Below, piece after piece: positions 26,437 to 32,688 of a DNA stretch of 32,688 nt (position 1 is the first letter of the stretch; the number at the start of each line of letters is the position of its first letter). Source of the DNA: Paenibacillus bovis (lineage in GTDB: Bacteria > Bacillota > Bacilli > Bacillales > Bacillaceae_C). The notes beneath the pieces are model-generated. The model worked only from the letters and a program-made list of their open reading frames with translations. It searched no databases and was not told the DNA's origin. A program made the position numbers and the translations under genes. The DNA lies in the NCBI GenBank assembly GCA_007679095.1, contig VEFU01000016.1:48277-80964 (forward strand). The letters run 5' to 3'.

Positions 26437-27726
26437 TTATGCTAATTCTTTAAACGCATTTTCAACAGATATGATTGTTTCCTCAATATCTTCTTCTGTG
26501 TGAGCTGTCGTTAAGAACCATGCTTCATATTTAGAAGGCGCTAAATTAACTCCCTGATGTAACATTTTTTTGAAGAATTTAGCAAAAAGCTCTCCGTCTG
26601 TTGCTTCAGCTTGTTCATAATTTACTACTTTTTCATTTGTAAAGTAAATAGTTAATGCACCTTTTAAGCGGTTTACTGTAATAGGTGTATTATATTTTGT
26701 AGCAGCAGCTAATATACCAGCTTCTAATTTTGCACCAAGTTTATCTAATCTCTCATAAACTCCTGGTTGCTGTAAAACCTCTAGACAAGCAATTCCTGAT
26801 AACATAGATGCAGGATTTCCTGCCATTGTCCCAGCTTGGTACGCAGGTCCAAGAGGAGCTACTTTTTCCATAATATCTTTACGACCACCGTATGCACCAA
26901 TTGGAAGTCCTCCGCCAATAATCTTTCCAAGAGCAGTTAAATCAGGGGTAACGCCAATGATATTTTGCGCAGATCCATATGTAAAACGGAATGCGGTTAT
27001 AACCTCATCAAATATAAGGAGAGCTCCTTTTTGATGAGCTATTTCTTTCACTTTGTCAAAAAAGCCAGGAAGAGGTTCAACTATTCCGAAGTTCCCAACT
27101 ATTGGTTCTGCTAGTACAGCTGCAATTTCATTTCCCCATGTATCCATAGTAGTTTGAAATGCTTCGATATCATTAAATGGTACCGTGATAACTTCTTTTG
27201 CAATACTTTGTGGTACTCCTGCAGAATCTGGCATTCCGAGTTGAGATGGACCAGAACCAGCAGCAACTAAAACTAAATCAGAGTGACCGTGATAGCAACC
27301 TGCAAATTTAAGAATTTTATCCCTACCAGTATATGCTCTTGCAACACGGATAGTTGTCATCACTGCTTCTGTACCAGAATTAACAAAACGAACCTTATCA
27401 AGTGATGGAATTGCTTCTTTAATCATTTTAGCAAATTTCACTTCGTGAGCTGTTGGTGTACCGTACAATACTCCTGTTTCAGCAGCTTGTTTAATTGCTT
27501 CTGCAATATGTGGATGTGCATGACCAGTAATAATTGGTCCATATGCAGCTAAATAATCTATATAACGATTTCCGTCTACATCATATAGATAAGCACCTTC
27601 TCCTTTTTCCATTGCAACAGGAGGACCGCCTCCAACTGCCTTATATGATCTGGACGGACTGTTTACTCCTCCGACAATATGTTCTAAAGCTTCTTTATGT
27701 AGTGCATCTGACTTGGTGTAATTCAT
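26437..27726 (-). CDS. gsaB: Glutamate-1-semialdehyde 2,1-aminomutase (second copy type, GsaB)
   Basis: A PLP enzyme converting glutamate-1-semialdehyde to 5-aminolevulinate, the precursor of heme. Motifs: [15 protein letters not shown] near the N-terminus, [20 protein letters not shown] (in part), the cofactor Asp in [11 protein letters not shown], and the PLP Lys in [17 protein letters not shown]. The 429 residues equal GsaB of B. subtilis, whose gene lies at the same place; a hemL copy is expected in the hem operon elsewhere. AAAGGAGAG precedes the ATG at 27726. ygaE follows. Confidence 0.94.
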   Translation of the reverse strand: MNYTKSDALHKEALEHIVGGVNSPSRSYKAVGGGPPVAMEKGEGAYLYDVDGNRYIDYLAAYGPIITGHAHPHIAEAIKQAAETGVLYGTPTAHEVKFAKMIKEAIPSLDKVRFVNSGTEAVMTTIRVARAYTGRDKILKFAGCYHGHSDLVLVAAGSGPSQLGMPDSAGVPQSIAKEVITVPFNDIEAFQTTMDTWGNEIAAVLAEPIVGNFGIVEPLPGFFDKVKEIAHQKGALLIFDEVITAFRFTYGSAQNIIGVTPDLTALGKIIGGGLPIGAYGGRKDIMEKVAPLGPAYQAGTMAGNPASMLSGIACLEVLQQPGVYERLDKLGAKLEAGILAAATKYNTPITVNRLKGALTIYFTNEKVVNYEQAEATDGELFAKFFKKMLHQGVNLAPSKYEAWFLTTAHTEEDIEETIISVENAFKELA

Positions 27727-27890
27727 GATAACTTCTCTCCTTTAAGCTTACTGTCTTATATTGTAGTCCTTCCAATAAAAGCTGGCAATAAATCAGATGA
27801 AATACAAAAAATTCTAATTAACAGCATGGTCTACGATTGCGATCTATCACGTACATATAATATGGACAAGGATGAAGAGGTGATAGTGAC

Positions 27891-28304
27891 TTGTGGTATG
27901 TCCTCTTTTTTGCTGTAGTAATATGTATTCTGATGGCATTAAGAATATTGTTTTTTCCAGATAGATTTTCTTTGAAACAAGTTTCCTTTGAAAACTTTGC
28001 ATTTTTCGGGTGCACGTATGTCATCATTATGATAGGTTTTTGTTTGATTTTTCTATTGCTTGAAATGAAAGGGATGAATGTCATTATCGATGCTAGTTCA
28101 ACTGAAGACGATAGTTGGAACCAGCGTTTGACGAGTTCATTATATTTAAGTGCAATCACACTTTTCTCTGTTGGATACGGGGATGTAGTTCCAATTGGGA
28201 TTGGTCGACTACTAGTTATGGTAGAAGCTCTTTTAGGTTATACAATTCCCGCAGCGTTTGTAGTTCGAACATTTTTTGATAATGACCCACCAAAGAATAA
28301 GTAG
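27891..28304 (+). CDS. Small potassium-channel-like membrane protein
   Basis: A 137-residue protein with about four hydrophobic stretches and a pore motif LFSVGYGDVVPIG (about 99-111), a slight variant of the K+ selectivity filter TVGYGD. The architecture is an N-terminal membrane anchor, then an outer helix (about 40-60), pore loop and inner helix. No cytoplasmic RCK domain is present. An in-frame stop at 27873 forces a start after it; the TTG at 27891 has GAGGTG eight bases upstream. It is followed by ygaF. Ion specificity is inferred from the filter only. Confidence 0.82.
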   Translation: MWYVLFFAVVICILMALRILFFPDRFSLKQVSFENFAFFGCTYVIIMIGFCLIFLLLEMKGMNVIIDASSTEDDSWNQRLTSSLYLSAITLFSVGYGDVVPIGIGRLLVMVEALLGYTIPAAFVVRTFFDNDPPKNK

Positions 28305-28373
28305 CTTATTTGAAATGGGAGTTATGTTTCGTTACGCTATAATAGAAACATAGATAAAAAGGTGGGAAATTCA

Positions 28374-28844
28374 ATGACGATTACAGTAGGAGATAAGGCA
28401 CCTGATTTCCGCTTACAAGCAAGTAACGGGGAAGAGGTTTCATTAACGGACTTCATTGGAGAAAAACATATAGTGCTATATTTTTATCCAAGAGATATGA
28501 CGCCAGGTTGTACTACACAGGCATGTGACTTTCGCGATTACCATAAAGACTTTTCCGAATTAGATGCAGTTATTTTAGGGGTTAGTGCGGATCCACTGGA
28601 AAAACATGAGAAATTCATTGATAAGCACGGGCTGCCATTTTTACTTTTAGTTGATGACAAACACGTCTTATCTGAAAAATTTGGTGTTTGGAAACTGAAG
28701 AAAATGTTTGGGAAGGAATTTATGGGGATTGAACGCTCCACTTTTATTATTAATAAAGAAGGTGTAGTGGTAAAAGAATGGAGGAAAGTTAAAGTAGCTG
28801 GTCATGTGGAGGAAGCACTCCAGTTTATAAAAGAGGAATTGTAA
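28374..28844 (+). CDS. ygaF: Thioredoxin-dependent peroxiredoxin, Bcp/PrxQ type
   Basis: Reduces hydrogen peroxide and organic peroxides in the cytosol. The active site reads DMTPGCTTQACDFRD, with the peroxidatic Cys at about 46 and a resolving Cys five residues on (51), the PrxQ arrangement. The 156-residue length is normal. AAGGTGG is seven bases before the ATG at 28374; the upstream frame is rejected. In B. subtilis ygaF is directly before perR; here a cobalamin adenosyltransferase gene intervenes. Confidence 0.94.
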   Translation: MTITVGDKAPDFRLQASNGEEVSLTDFIGEKHIVLYFYPRDMTPGCTTQACDFRDYHKDFSELDAVILGVSADPLEKHEKFIDKHGLPFLLLVDDKHVLSEKFGVWKLKKMFGKEFMGIERSTFIINKEGVVVKEWRKVKVAGHVEEALQFIKEEL

Positions 28845-28988
28845 ATTATGAGTGGATTTTTGCTGTTTTTTTTAAAGTGAAAAAAAGTTGCCTATTTTAT
28901 AGTAGAAAACGGCTGTTGTCCATGCCAAAAAAGCAAAAGTTCATATTGTATATTAGGGCATACCTCCTCAACATAATCAACTTTTTAA

Positions 28989-29018
28989 AGGCTGTCATGT
29001 ACAGCCTGATTTTTTTTT
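28989..29018 (+). terminator. Terminator after ygaF
   Basis: AGGCTGT and ACAGCCT enclose five bases and are followed by a T-run. It lies 145 bases past the ygaF stop; the sequence between shows nothing else. Confidence 0.85.
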
Positions 29019-29082
29019 GTATTAAAAATTTCTAGTGCTAAAATAATATCAATAAGTATAAAATTCGATTAGGGGGATTTCA

Positions 29083-29628
29083 GTGAAAATTTATACAAAA
29101 ACGGGTGATAAAGGCACTACATCATTAGTATATGGTGACAGAATCGCAAAAAATGATTCGCGAGTAGAAGCGTATGGAACTTGTGATGAAGCAAATTCGA
29201 TGTTAGGACTTGCAATGAGTTATATAGCTAATGATCAATCACCAGAGATAGTGGAAGTACGCCAAGTATTTCATAAAGTACAAACAATATTGTTTCATGT
29301 AGGAGCGGAACTAGCAACGCCACCGGGAAAAGAAGTGAAATGGAAATTGCATGAGAGTGATATTGAAGCACTTGAGAAAGTAATAGATAAATGGGATGCT
29401 ACTTTAGTTCCTTTATCCCAGTTCATTTTACCAGGTGGTCATCCAGCAGGTGCAAGTTTACATACCGCAAGAACAATAGTGAGAAGAGCGGAAAGATGTG
29501 CGGTAGGACTGGAAAATGTGAATCCACTTGTTTTAGCCTACTTAAACAGGCTATCCGATTTATTGTTTGTTGCAGCAAGGTATATAAATAATAGGTTAGG
29601 TGCCCAAGAGATACAATTACACGAATAA
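29083..29628 (+). CDS. Cob(I)alamin adenosyltransferase, PduO type
   Basis: Transfers adenosyl from ATP to cob(I)alamin to make coenzyme B12. The N-terminal ATP-binding signature KIYTKTGDKGTTSLVYGDRI, the following VEAYGTCDEANSMLG and the C-terminal RRAERCAVGL and NRLSDLLFVAARY are all typical. At 181 residues it is a single-domain PduO (YvqK of B. subtilis). A GTG start at 29083 has AGGGGG upstream. I searched the upstream gap for a cobalamin riboswitch and saw none. No other B12 gene is in the window. Confidence 0.92.
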   Translation: MKIYTKTGDKGTTSLVYGDRIAKNDSRVEAYGTCDEANSMLGLAMSYIANDQSPEIVEVRQVFHKVQTILFHVGAELATPPGKEVKWKLHESDIEALEKVIDKWDATLVPLSQFILPGGHPAGASLHTARTIVRRAERCAVGLENVNPLVLAYLNRLSDLLFVAARYINNRLGAQEIQLHE

Positions 29629-29638
29629 GGGCAAACCA

Positions 29639-29668
29639 TTGACAAGTTTAGTACATTATTAGTACACT
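29639..29668 (+). promoter_or_regulatory. Probable sigma-A promoter of perR
   Basis: A perfect TTGACA (29639-29644), 18 bases, TACACT (29663-29668). The start point would be close to 29675, inside the Per box. Confidence 0.7.
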
Positions 29669-29670
29669 AT

Positions 29671-29685
29671 TTATAAGAATTACAA
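29671..29685. promoter_or_regulatory. Per box upstream of perR
   Basis: TTATAAGAATTACAA matches the 7-1-7 Per box TTATAATNATTATAA at 12 of 14 defined positions and overlaps the predicted start site. Autoregulation of perR through such a box is known in B. subtilis. Confidence 0.78.
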
Positions 29686-29725
29686 TTAGATAATCAATTT
29701 AACTTTAGAAAAGAGGTGCTTAGAG

Positions 29726-30169
29726 GTGTCTGACGTTCAATTAAAAGAAGCTATTCATACATTGAAGGAAACTGGTGTCAGGATTACACCTCAGCGTCAT
29801 GCGATTCTTGAGTATTTAATCGAGTCAATGACGCACCCAACAGCGGATGATATTTATAAATCATTAGAAGGCAAATTTCCTAATATGAGTGTTGCTACGG
29901 TTTATAATAATCTACGTGTTTTTCGTGAGGTTGGACTGGTGAAAGAACTTACTTACGGAGACGCATCCAGTAGGTTTGATTTTGTTACATCTGATCATTA
30001 CCATGTTATTTGTGAAGACTGTGGTAAAATTGTTGATTTTCACTATCCAGGACTTGATGCAGTTGAACAACTAGCAGCGCATATTACAGACTTTCAGATT
30101 ACACATCATCGTATGGAAATTTACGGTATTTGTCCTGAATGTTCAAAAACAAAATCCAATGTGAATTAA
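29726..30169 (+). CDS. perR: Peroxide-sensing repressor PerR (Fur family)
   Basis: A dimeric metal-dependent repressor of peroxide defence genes, inactivated by metal-catalysed oxidation of its own His. Counted from the GTG at 29726, regulatory metal ligands fall exactly at His37 (HPTADD), Asp85, His91, His93 and Asp104. The structural zinc site is C96-ED-C99 and the later CPEC. The helix-turn-helix contains [18 protein letters not shown] eight bases upstream fixes the start. A Per box lies in the promoter. Confidence 0.97.
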   Translation: MSDVQLKEAIHTLKETGVRITPQRHAILEYLIESMTHPTADDIYKSLEGKFPNMSVATVYNNLRVFREVGLVKELTYGDASSRFDFVTSDHYHVICEDCGKIVDFHYPGLDAVEQLAAHITDFQITHHRMEIYGICPECSKTKSNVN

Positions 30170-30170
30170 G

Positions 30171-30230
30171 AAATGGGCTCCGATTACGTTAGCATATAAA
30201 CTAACAAAATCGAAGCCCATTTATTATTTT
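30171..30230. terminator. Bidirectional terminator of perR and the DUF624 gene
   Basis: AAATGGGCT (30171-30179) pairs with AGCCCATTT (30214-30222), with an inner CGTTAG/CTAAC stem, then T-rich sequence; an A-rich run precedes it. Confidence 0.85.
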
Positions 30231-30885
30231 ACACTTCTTGCTGGGTATGGTTATTAACTAAATTTTCATCTTGCTCGGAATGCTTATTAACTAATTCTTC
30301 TTCTTTACGGAATTTGCTGTAACACATTGTGAAAATTGGATATGCAATTATACTAAAAATGACTAAAGTTAAAACAGGCATAATATATAATAGTACTAAC
30401 ATAATTCCGATAAATATGATGGTTAATATCGTTGTTGGTAAATACCTGATTGAAAAGAAAAACGAGTTCTTAAGGATTCCTTTCAATGGTAAATGGTAAT
30501 GTACCATAACTGGAAATAAATATATAGAAGTAAGTGTGCCAATGATACCTAGTAATAATAATATAGATAATAATACCATTTGCATCATCGAATTCATTGT
30601 CATGATAAACATAAAATCTACATAGAAGATGAATGACACAATCGCAAATAATAGTCCTATTATGAAACTATGTTTGAAATTTTCCTTAAAGAAGCGGAAA
30701 AATGGGCGTATTACACTTGTATCTTTATGGATGACCCAATTTCGAATCACACCATGCATTGCTGCAGTTGCTGGAAAAATAGTTATAATAGGTAAGGAAA
30801 CTATTAGCCAAGTAATATTTAAAATAAAGAAAAAGGAAACTACTTCTAAGGCACTGTAAAATCTACTGTTAATAATAGTGATCAT
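30229..30885 (-). CDS. DUF624 (YesL-like) membrane protein
   Basis: A 218-residue membrane protein with about five hydrophobic segments. The N-terminal part (SALEVVSFFFILNITWLIVS, then LPIITIFPATAAMHGVI) matches the DUF624 family, often found near sugar-uptake genes; no such genes are near here. The C-terminal 30 residues are acidic and Asn/Gln-rich. Its Shine-Dalgarno (TGGGG directly before the ATG) is weak, so expression or start may differ. This gene is an addition between perR and ygzB relative to B. subtilis. Function unknown. Confidence 0.75.
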   Translation of the reverse strand: MITIINSRFYSALEVVSFFFILNITWLIVSLPIITIFPATAAMHGVIRNWVIHKDTSVIRPFFRFFKENFKHSFIIGLLFAIVSFIFYVDFMFIMTMNSMMQMVLLSILLLLGIIGTLTSIYLFPVMVHYHLPLKGILKNSFFFSIRYLPTTILTIIFIGIMLVLLYIMPVLTLVIFSIIAYPIFTMCYSKFRKEEELVNKHSEQDENLVNNHTQQEV

Positions 30886-30941
30886 CCCCAGATTATTGTT
30901 TTATATTTAGTATAACAAAAGATGATATTCAGTAATAGAAG

Positions 30942-30995
30942 AAAAAAGTTGTCCAATTAGAAGAGTAGTACTCTTTTTAGGACAACTTTTTTTAT
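30942..30995. terminator. Terminator of ygzB (long hairpin)
   Basis: AAAAAGTTGTCC and GGACAACTTTTT enclose an inner AAGAGTA/TACTCTT hairpin. A-run on one side and T-run on the other make it potentially bidirectional; its edge overlaps the ygzB stop. Confidence 0.85.
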
Positions 30996-31345
30996 TGTTG
31001 ATTTTTTCTATTGTAACTTTCATCAAATTCTTTGCCTTCTAAGTTTGGATCTAATGTTAACGGTTCTCTACAGTACATGCACATATCTACACGGCCAAGT
31101 ATCTTAGTTGTTTTTTCGCAATTAGGACAGACCACTTGAACTGCCTTTGTGGACAACATTCCAATCCAGAAGTAAACTAATGTACTTGCGATAATCGATA
31201 GCATGCCTAGTAGCATGAAGATTGTCATAACGATAGGATGGTTTTTAAAGAAGATTCCCACATACATAATGATAAAACCAATAAATACAAGACTAAGTGC
31301 AAATGATCTTATTTTATTTATTTTATTTGAATATTTTTTTGCCAT
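30992..31345 (-). CDS. ygzB: UPF0295 membrane protein YgzB
   Basis: A 117-residue protein with two membrane segments (about 12-30 and 38-62) and a small zinc-ribbon-like tail: CPNC (about 74-77) and CMYC (about 90-93), then [21 protein letters not shown]. The tail is the family hallmark. The ATG at 31345 is eight bases from AGGAGG and gives the exact B. subtilis length; the ATG at 31351 is too close. Function unknown. Its place between perR and ygxA is conserved. Confidence 0.92.
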   Translation of the reverse strand: MAKKYSNKINKIRSFALSLVFIGFIIMYVGIFFKNHPIVMTIFMLLGMLSIIASTLVYFWIGMLSTKAVQVVCPNCEKTTKILGRVDMCMYCREPLTLDPNLEGKEFDESYNRKNQQ

Positions 31346-31499
31346 GTTCATGCCCTCCTGAATTTAAACTATATCATAGTAAAAAGATAATTTACTATAA
31401 AATTGCGACGAAAAAATGAAAAAGAAGGAGATTCAAAGTGGCATGTCGAAATGAAAAATAAAGAAAAAGAAGAACGAACTTAATTCGGAGGGAAGAATA

Positions 31500-32366
31500 G
31501 TGGAAGATATCTTAAGGTCCATTTATCAAGAAAGAGCTAGCCAAAAAAATACGTTAGGAATCATCCAAGTAGAGAAAGATCACAAAAAAAATGCACTTAC
31601 AGATACTTTCCATATTGTTCTCTTAATTATTGTAAAAGAACAACAAAACCCAGTACAAATTAAACACTATCACTATAATAATAGTAAAGCTGCCTTGCAC
31701 GTAGTATCAGAAAAGCAATTAAATGAATGGCTTCTTTTAGGGTCAAATAGAAAAATTGTAGAATGGCTTTATGAGGGTAGAATCTTATTTGATCGAAATG
31801 AGTACTTAGAGAGTTTAAGAAAAGAACTTCGTGACTTCCCGTTCTATGGAAGAAAAATAAAGACAGGATTAGAATTTGCTAAATTAATTCGTAGATATAT
31901 GGATGGTCGCTCTTTCTTTCAAATGGGTCATTATTTAGATGCATATAATCATATCATCCATTCATTACATCACTTAGCGAGACTATCTATTATCGAGAAT
32001 GGTTACCATCCCGAATTAACTGTTTGGAGCCAAGTAAAACAAATTGAACCAGAAATATATAAACTATATGAAGAGCTAGTAAAGAGTGAAGAATCTATTG
32101 AGAAAAGATTGGAGCTTCTCTTTTTAGCAAGTGAGTTCATGATTTATTCTAGAACCTCTGTAGGAGCATCACATTTAATCGATATATTAAAAACAAAAGA
32201 GAAGTGGAGTTTTGATGAGATAGCTACTCACGAGGAAATTATTCATTATGGTGTAGACTTAAGTATCCTTATCGAATACTTAATAGAGAAAGACTTTATT
32301 CAAACAGTAGATGTAGAAACAAAGGGAATCGGTATCTATCATCGATACTATAAAATTAAAGAATAA
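31500..32366 (+). CDS. ygxA: YgxA, nucleotidyltransferase-like protein
   Basis: A 288-residue soluble protein classed as nucleotidyltransferase-like; its substrate is unknown. An N-terminal alpha/beta part (ALTDTFHIVLLIIVK) is followed by a helical half with GRSFFQMGHYLDAYNHIIHSL (in part) and a C-terminal domain. A GTG start at 31500 has GGAGGG seven to eight bases upstream. As in B. subtilis it sits directly before an rRNA operon. Confidence 0.9.
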   Translation: MEDILRSIYQERASQKNTLGIIQVEKDHKKNALTDTFHIVLLIIVKEQQNPVQIKHYHYNNSKAALHVVSEKQLNEWLLLGSNRKIVEWLYEGRILFDRNEYLESLRKELRDFPFYGRKIKTGLEFAKLIRRYMDGRSFFQMGHYLDAYNHIIHSLHHLARLSIIENGYHPELTVWSQVKQIEPEIYKLYEELVKSEESIEKRLELLFLASEFMIYSRTSVGASHLIDILKTKEKWSFDEIATHEEIIHYGVDLSILIEYLIEKDFIQTVDVETKGIGIYHRYYKIKE

Positions 32367-32387
32367 AAATTAATTTATACTTTTCTA

Positions 32388-32416
32388 TTGACGGAAAGGT
32401 ATTATCTTGGTATAGT
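32388..32416 (+). promoter_or_regulatory. rRNA promoter P1
   Basis: TTGACG (32388-32393), 17 bases, TATAGT (32411-32416), about 190 bases before the 16S gene. Confidence 0.88.
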
Positions 32417-32472
32417 AATAAACGTCGCCAATGAGCGACACAAACAATCGAAAAAAACTTCAAAAAAAGTTG

Positions 32473-32501
32473 TTGACTTCGATTGGTAGAAATGTTATTA
32501 T
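32473..32501 (+). promoter_or_regulatory. rRNA promoter P2
   Basis: TTGACT (32473-32478), 17 bases, TATTAT (32496-32501), 85 bp downstream of P1. Tandem promoters of this kind are normal for Bacillus rrn operons. The leader contains TTTGATCTTTGAAAACTGAA, a typical Bacillus rrn leader block. Confidence 0.85.
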
Positions 32502-32607
32502 AGAAAAGTCGCTGTTGGGCGGCAAAGAAGTTTGATCTTTGAAAACTGAACGAAACGAAGCGTTAACAATAATTAAGTAAGACCAGCAATTTTGAGCTAC
32601 AAACTAC

Positions 32608-32688
32608 TTTTAATGAGAGTTTGATCCTGGCTCAGGACGAACGCTGGCGGCGTGCCTAATACATGCAAGTCGAGCGGACTTTTTGGGA
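32608..32688 (+). rRNA. 16S ribosomal RNA, 5' end (truncated by the window)
   Basis: GAGAGTTTGATCCTGGCTCA begins at 32615, followed by the universal ACGAACGCTGGCGGCGTGCC and the start of variable region 1 (GAGCGGACTTTTTGGGA). The mature end at about 32608 is set by alignment with the B. subtilis 5' end and may be off by a few bases. The rest of the gene lies beyond the window. Confidence 0.97.

Noticed and set aside
28922-29035. A 37-codon + strand frame with a hydrophobic product running through the terminator after ygaF
   Set aside because: No Shine-Dalgarno, and its 3' half is the terminator stem and T-run, which by itself gives Leu/Ile/Phe codons.
28845-29082. A cobalamin riboswitch before the adenosyltransferase gene
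   Set aside because: The gap shows a plain terminator after ygaF and no B12-box-like block that I could recognise.

Overview
The window comes from a low-GC, endospore-forming member of the Bacillaceae. Three things support this. The gene order follows the Bacillus subtilis yfk - pdaA - yfh - mutY - fabL - sspE - yga - perR - ygzB - ygxA - rrn block almost step by step. There are several spore genes (sspE, sspK, yfhD, yfhE, a ypzG-like gene, pdaA). The window ends in the first 81 bases of a Bacillus-type 16S rRNA behind two tandem rRNA promoters. Genus cannot be fixed from this short 16S piece.

Layout. 1-660: twelve complete copies (plus partial ones) of a 52-bp, GC-rich tandem repeat with no convincing gene. 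800-6577: acyl-CoA thioesterase (-); an ldh-FNT transporter operon with a Rex operator; aminopeptidase ampS (-); nsrR (-) divergent from hmp, which has two NsrR palindromes in its promoter region. 6698-8280: motA-motB with a possible sigma-D promoter. 8267-8550 and 11475-11605: two copies of a structured Bacillaceae intergenic repeat. Between them lie a flavodoxin (-) and an unusual two-gene operon of a PlsY-like membrane acyltransferase coupled to a GNAT-aminotransferase fusion. 11703-14909: yfkK (-), yfkH, yfkD, pdaA. 15055-15688: an unrecognised 54-residue gene (-) and a DUF488 gene. 15737-16964: two nearly identical doxX genes in tandem with three Rex-like operators. 17210-22701: yfhE-yfhD (-), recX-yfhH, ypzG-like and sspK (-), yfhP (-), mutY, fabL, sspE. 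22884-32366: ygaC, ygaD, gsaB-ygaE (-), an ion channel, ygaF, a cobalamin adenosyltransferase, perR with a Per box, a DUF624 gene (-), ygzB (-), ygxA. 32388-32688: rRNA promoters, leader and 16S start.

How it fits together. The accessory theme is redox and respiration control. Rex (NADH/NAD+ sensing) probably controls ldh-FNT and both doxX genes, NsrR (NO sensing) controls hmp, and PerR (peroxide sensing) sits beside the peroxiredoxin ygaF. This suits an organism that moves between oxygen-rich and oxygen-poor conditions. Many start codons were moved downstream of the longest reading frame because a Shine-Dalgarno sequence and family length agree on the shorter form; several genes use GTG or TTG.

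Gene-free stretches: 1-799 holds the tandem repeat and a terminator; 1316-1593 holds the ldh promoter and Rex site; 8281-8628 holds the composite repeat; 11399-11702 holds a terminator and the second repeat copy; 14910-15054, 16965-17209 and 28845-29082 hold hairpins and terminators only. I saw no tRNA, CRISPR, insertion sequence or prophage. The best candidate for something undescribed is the PlsY-like / GNAT-aminotransferase operon (9228-11398), followed by the Rex-controlled doxX pair.
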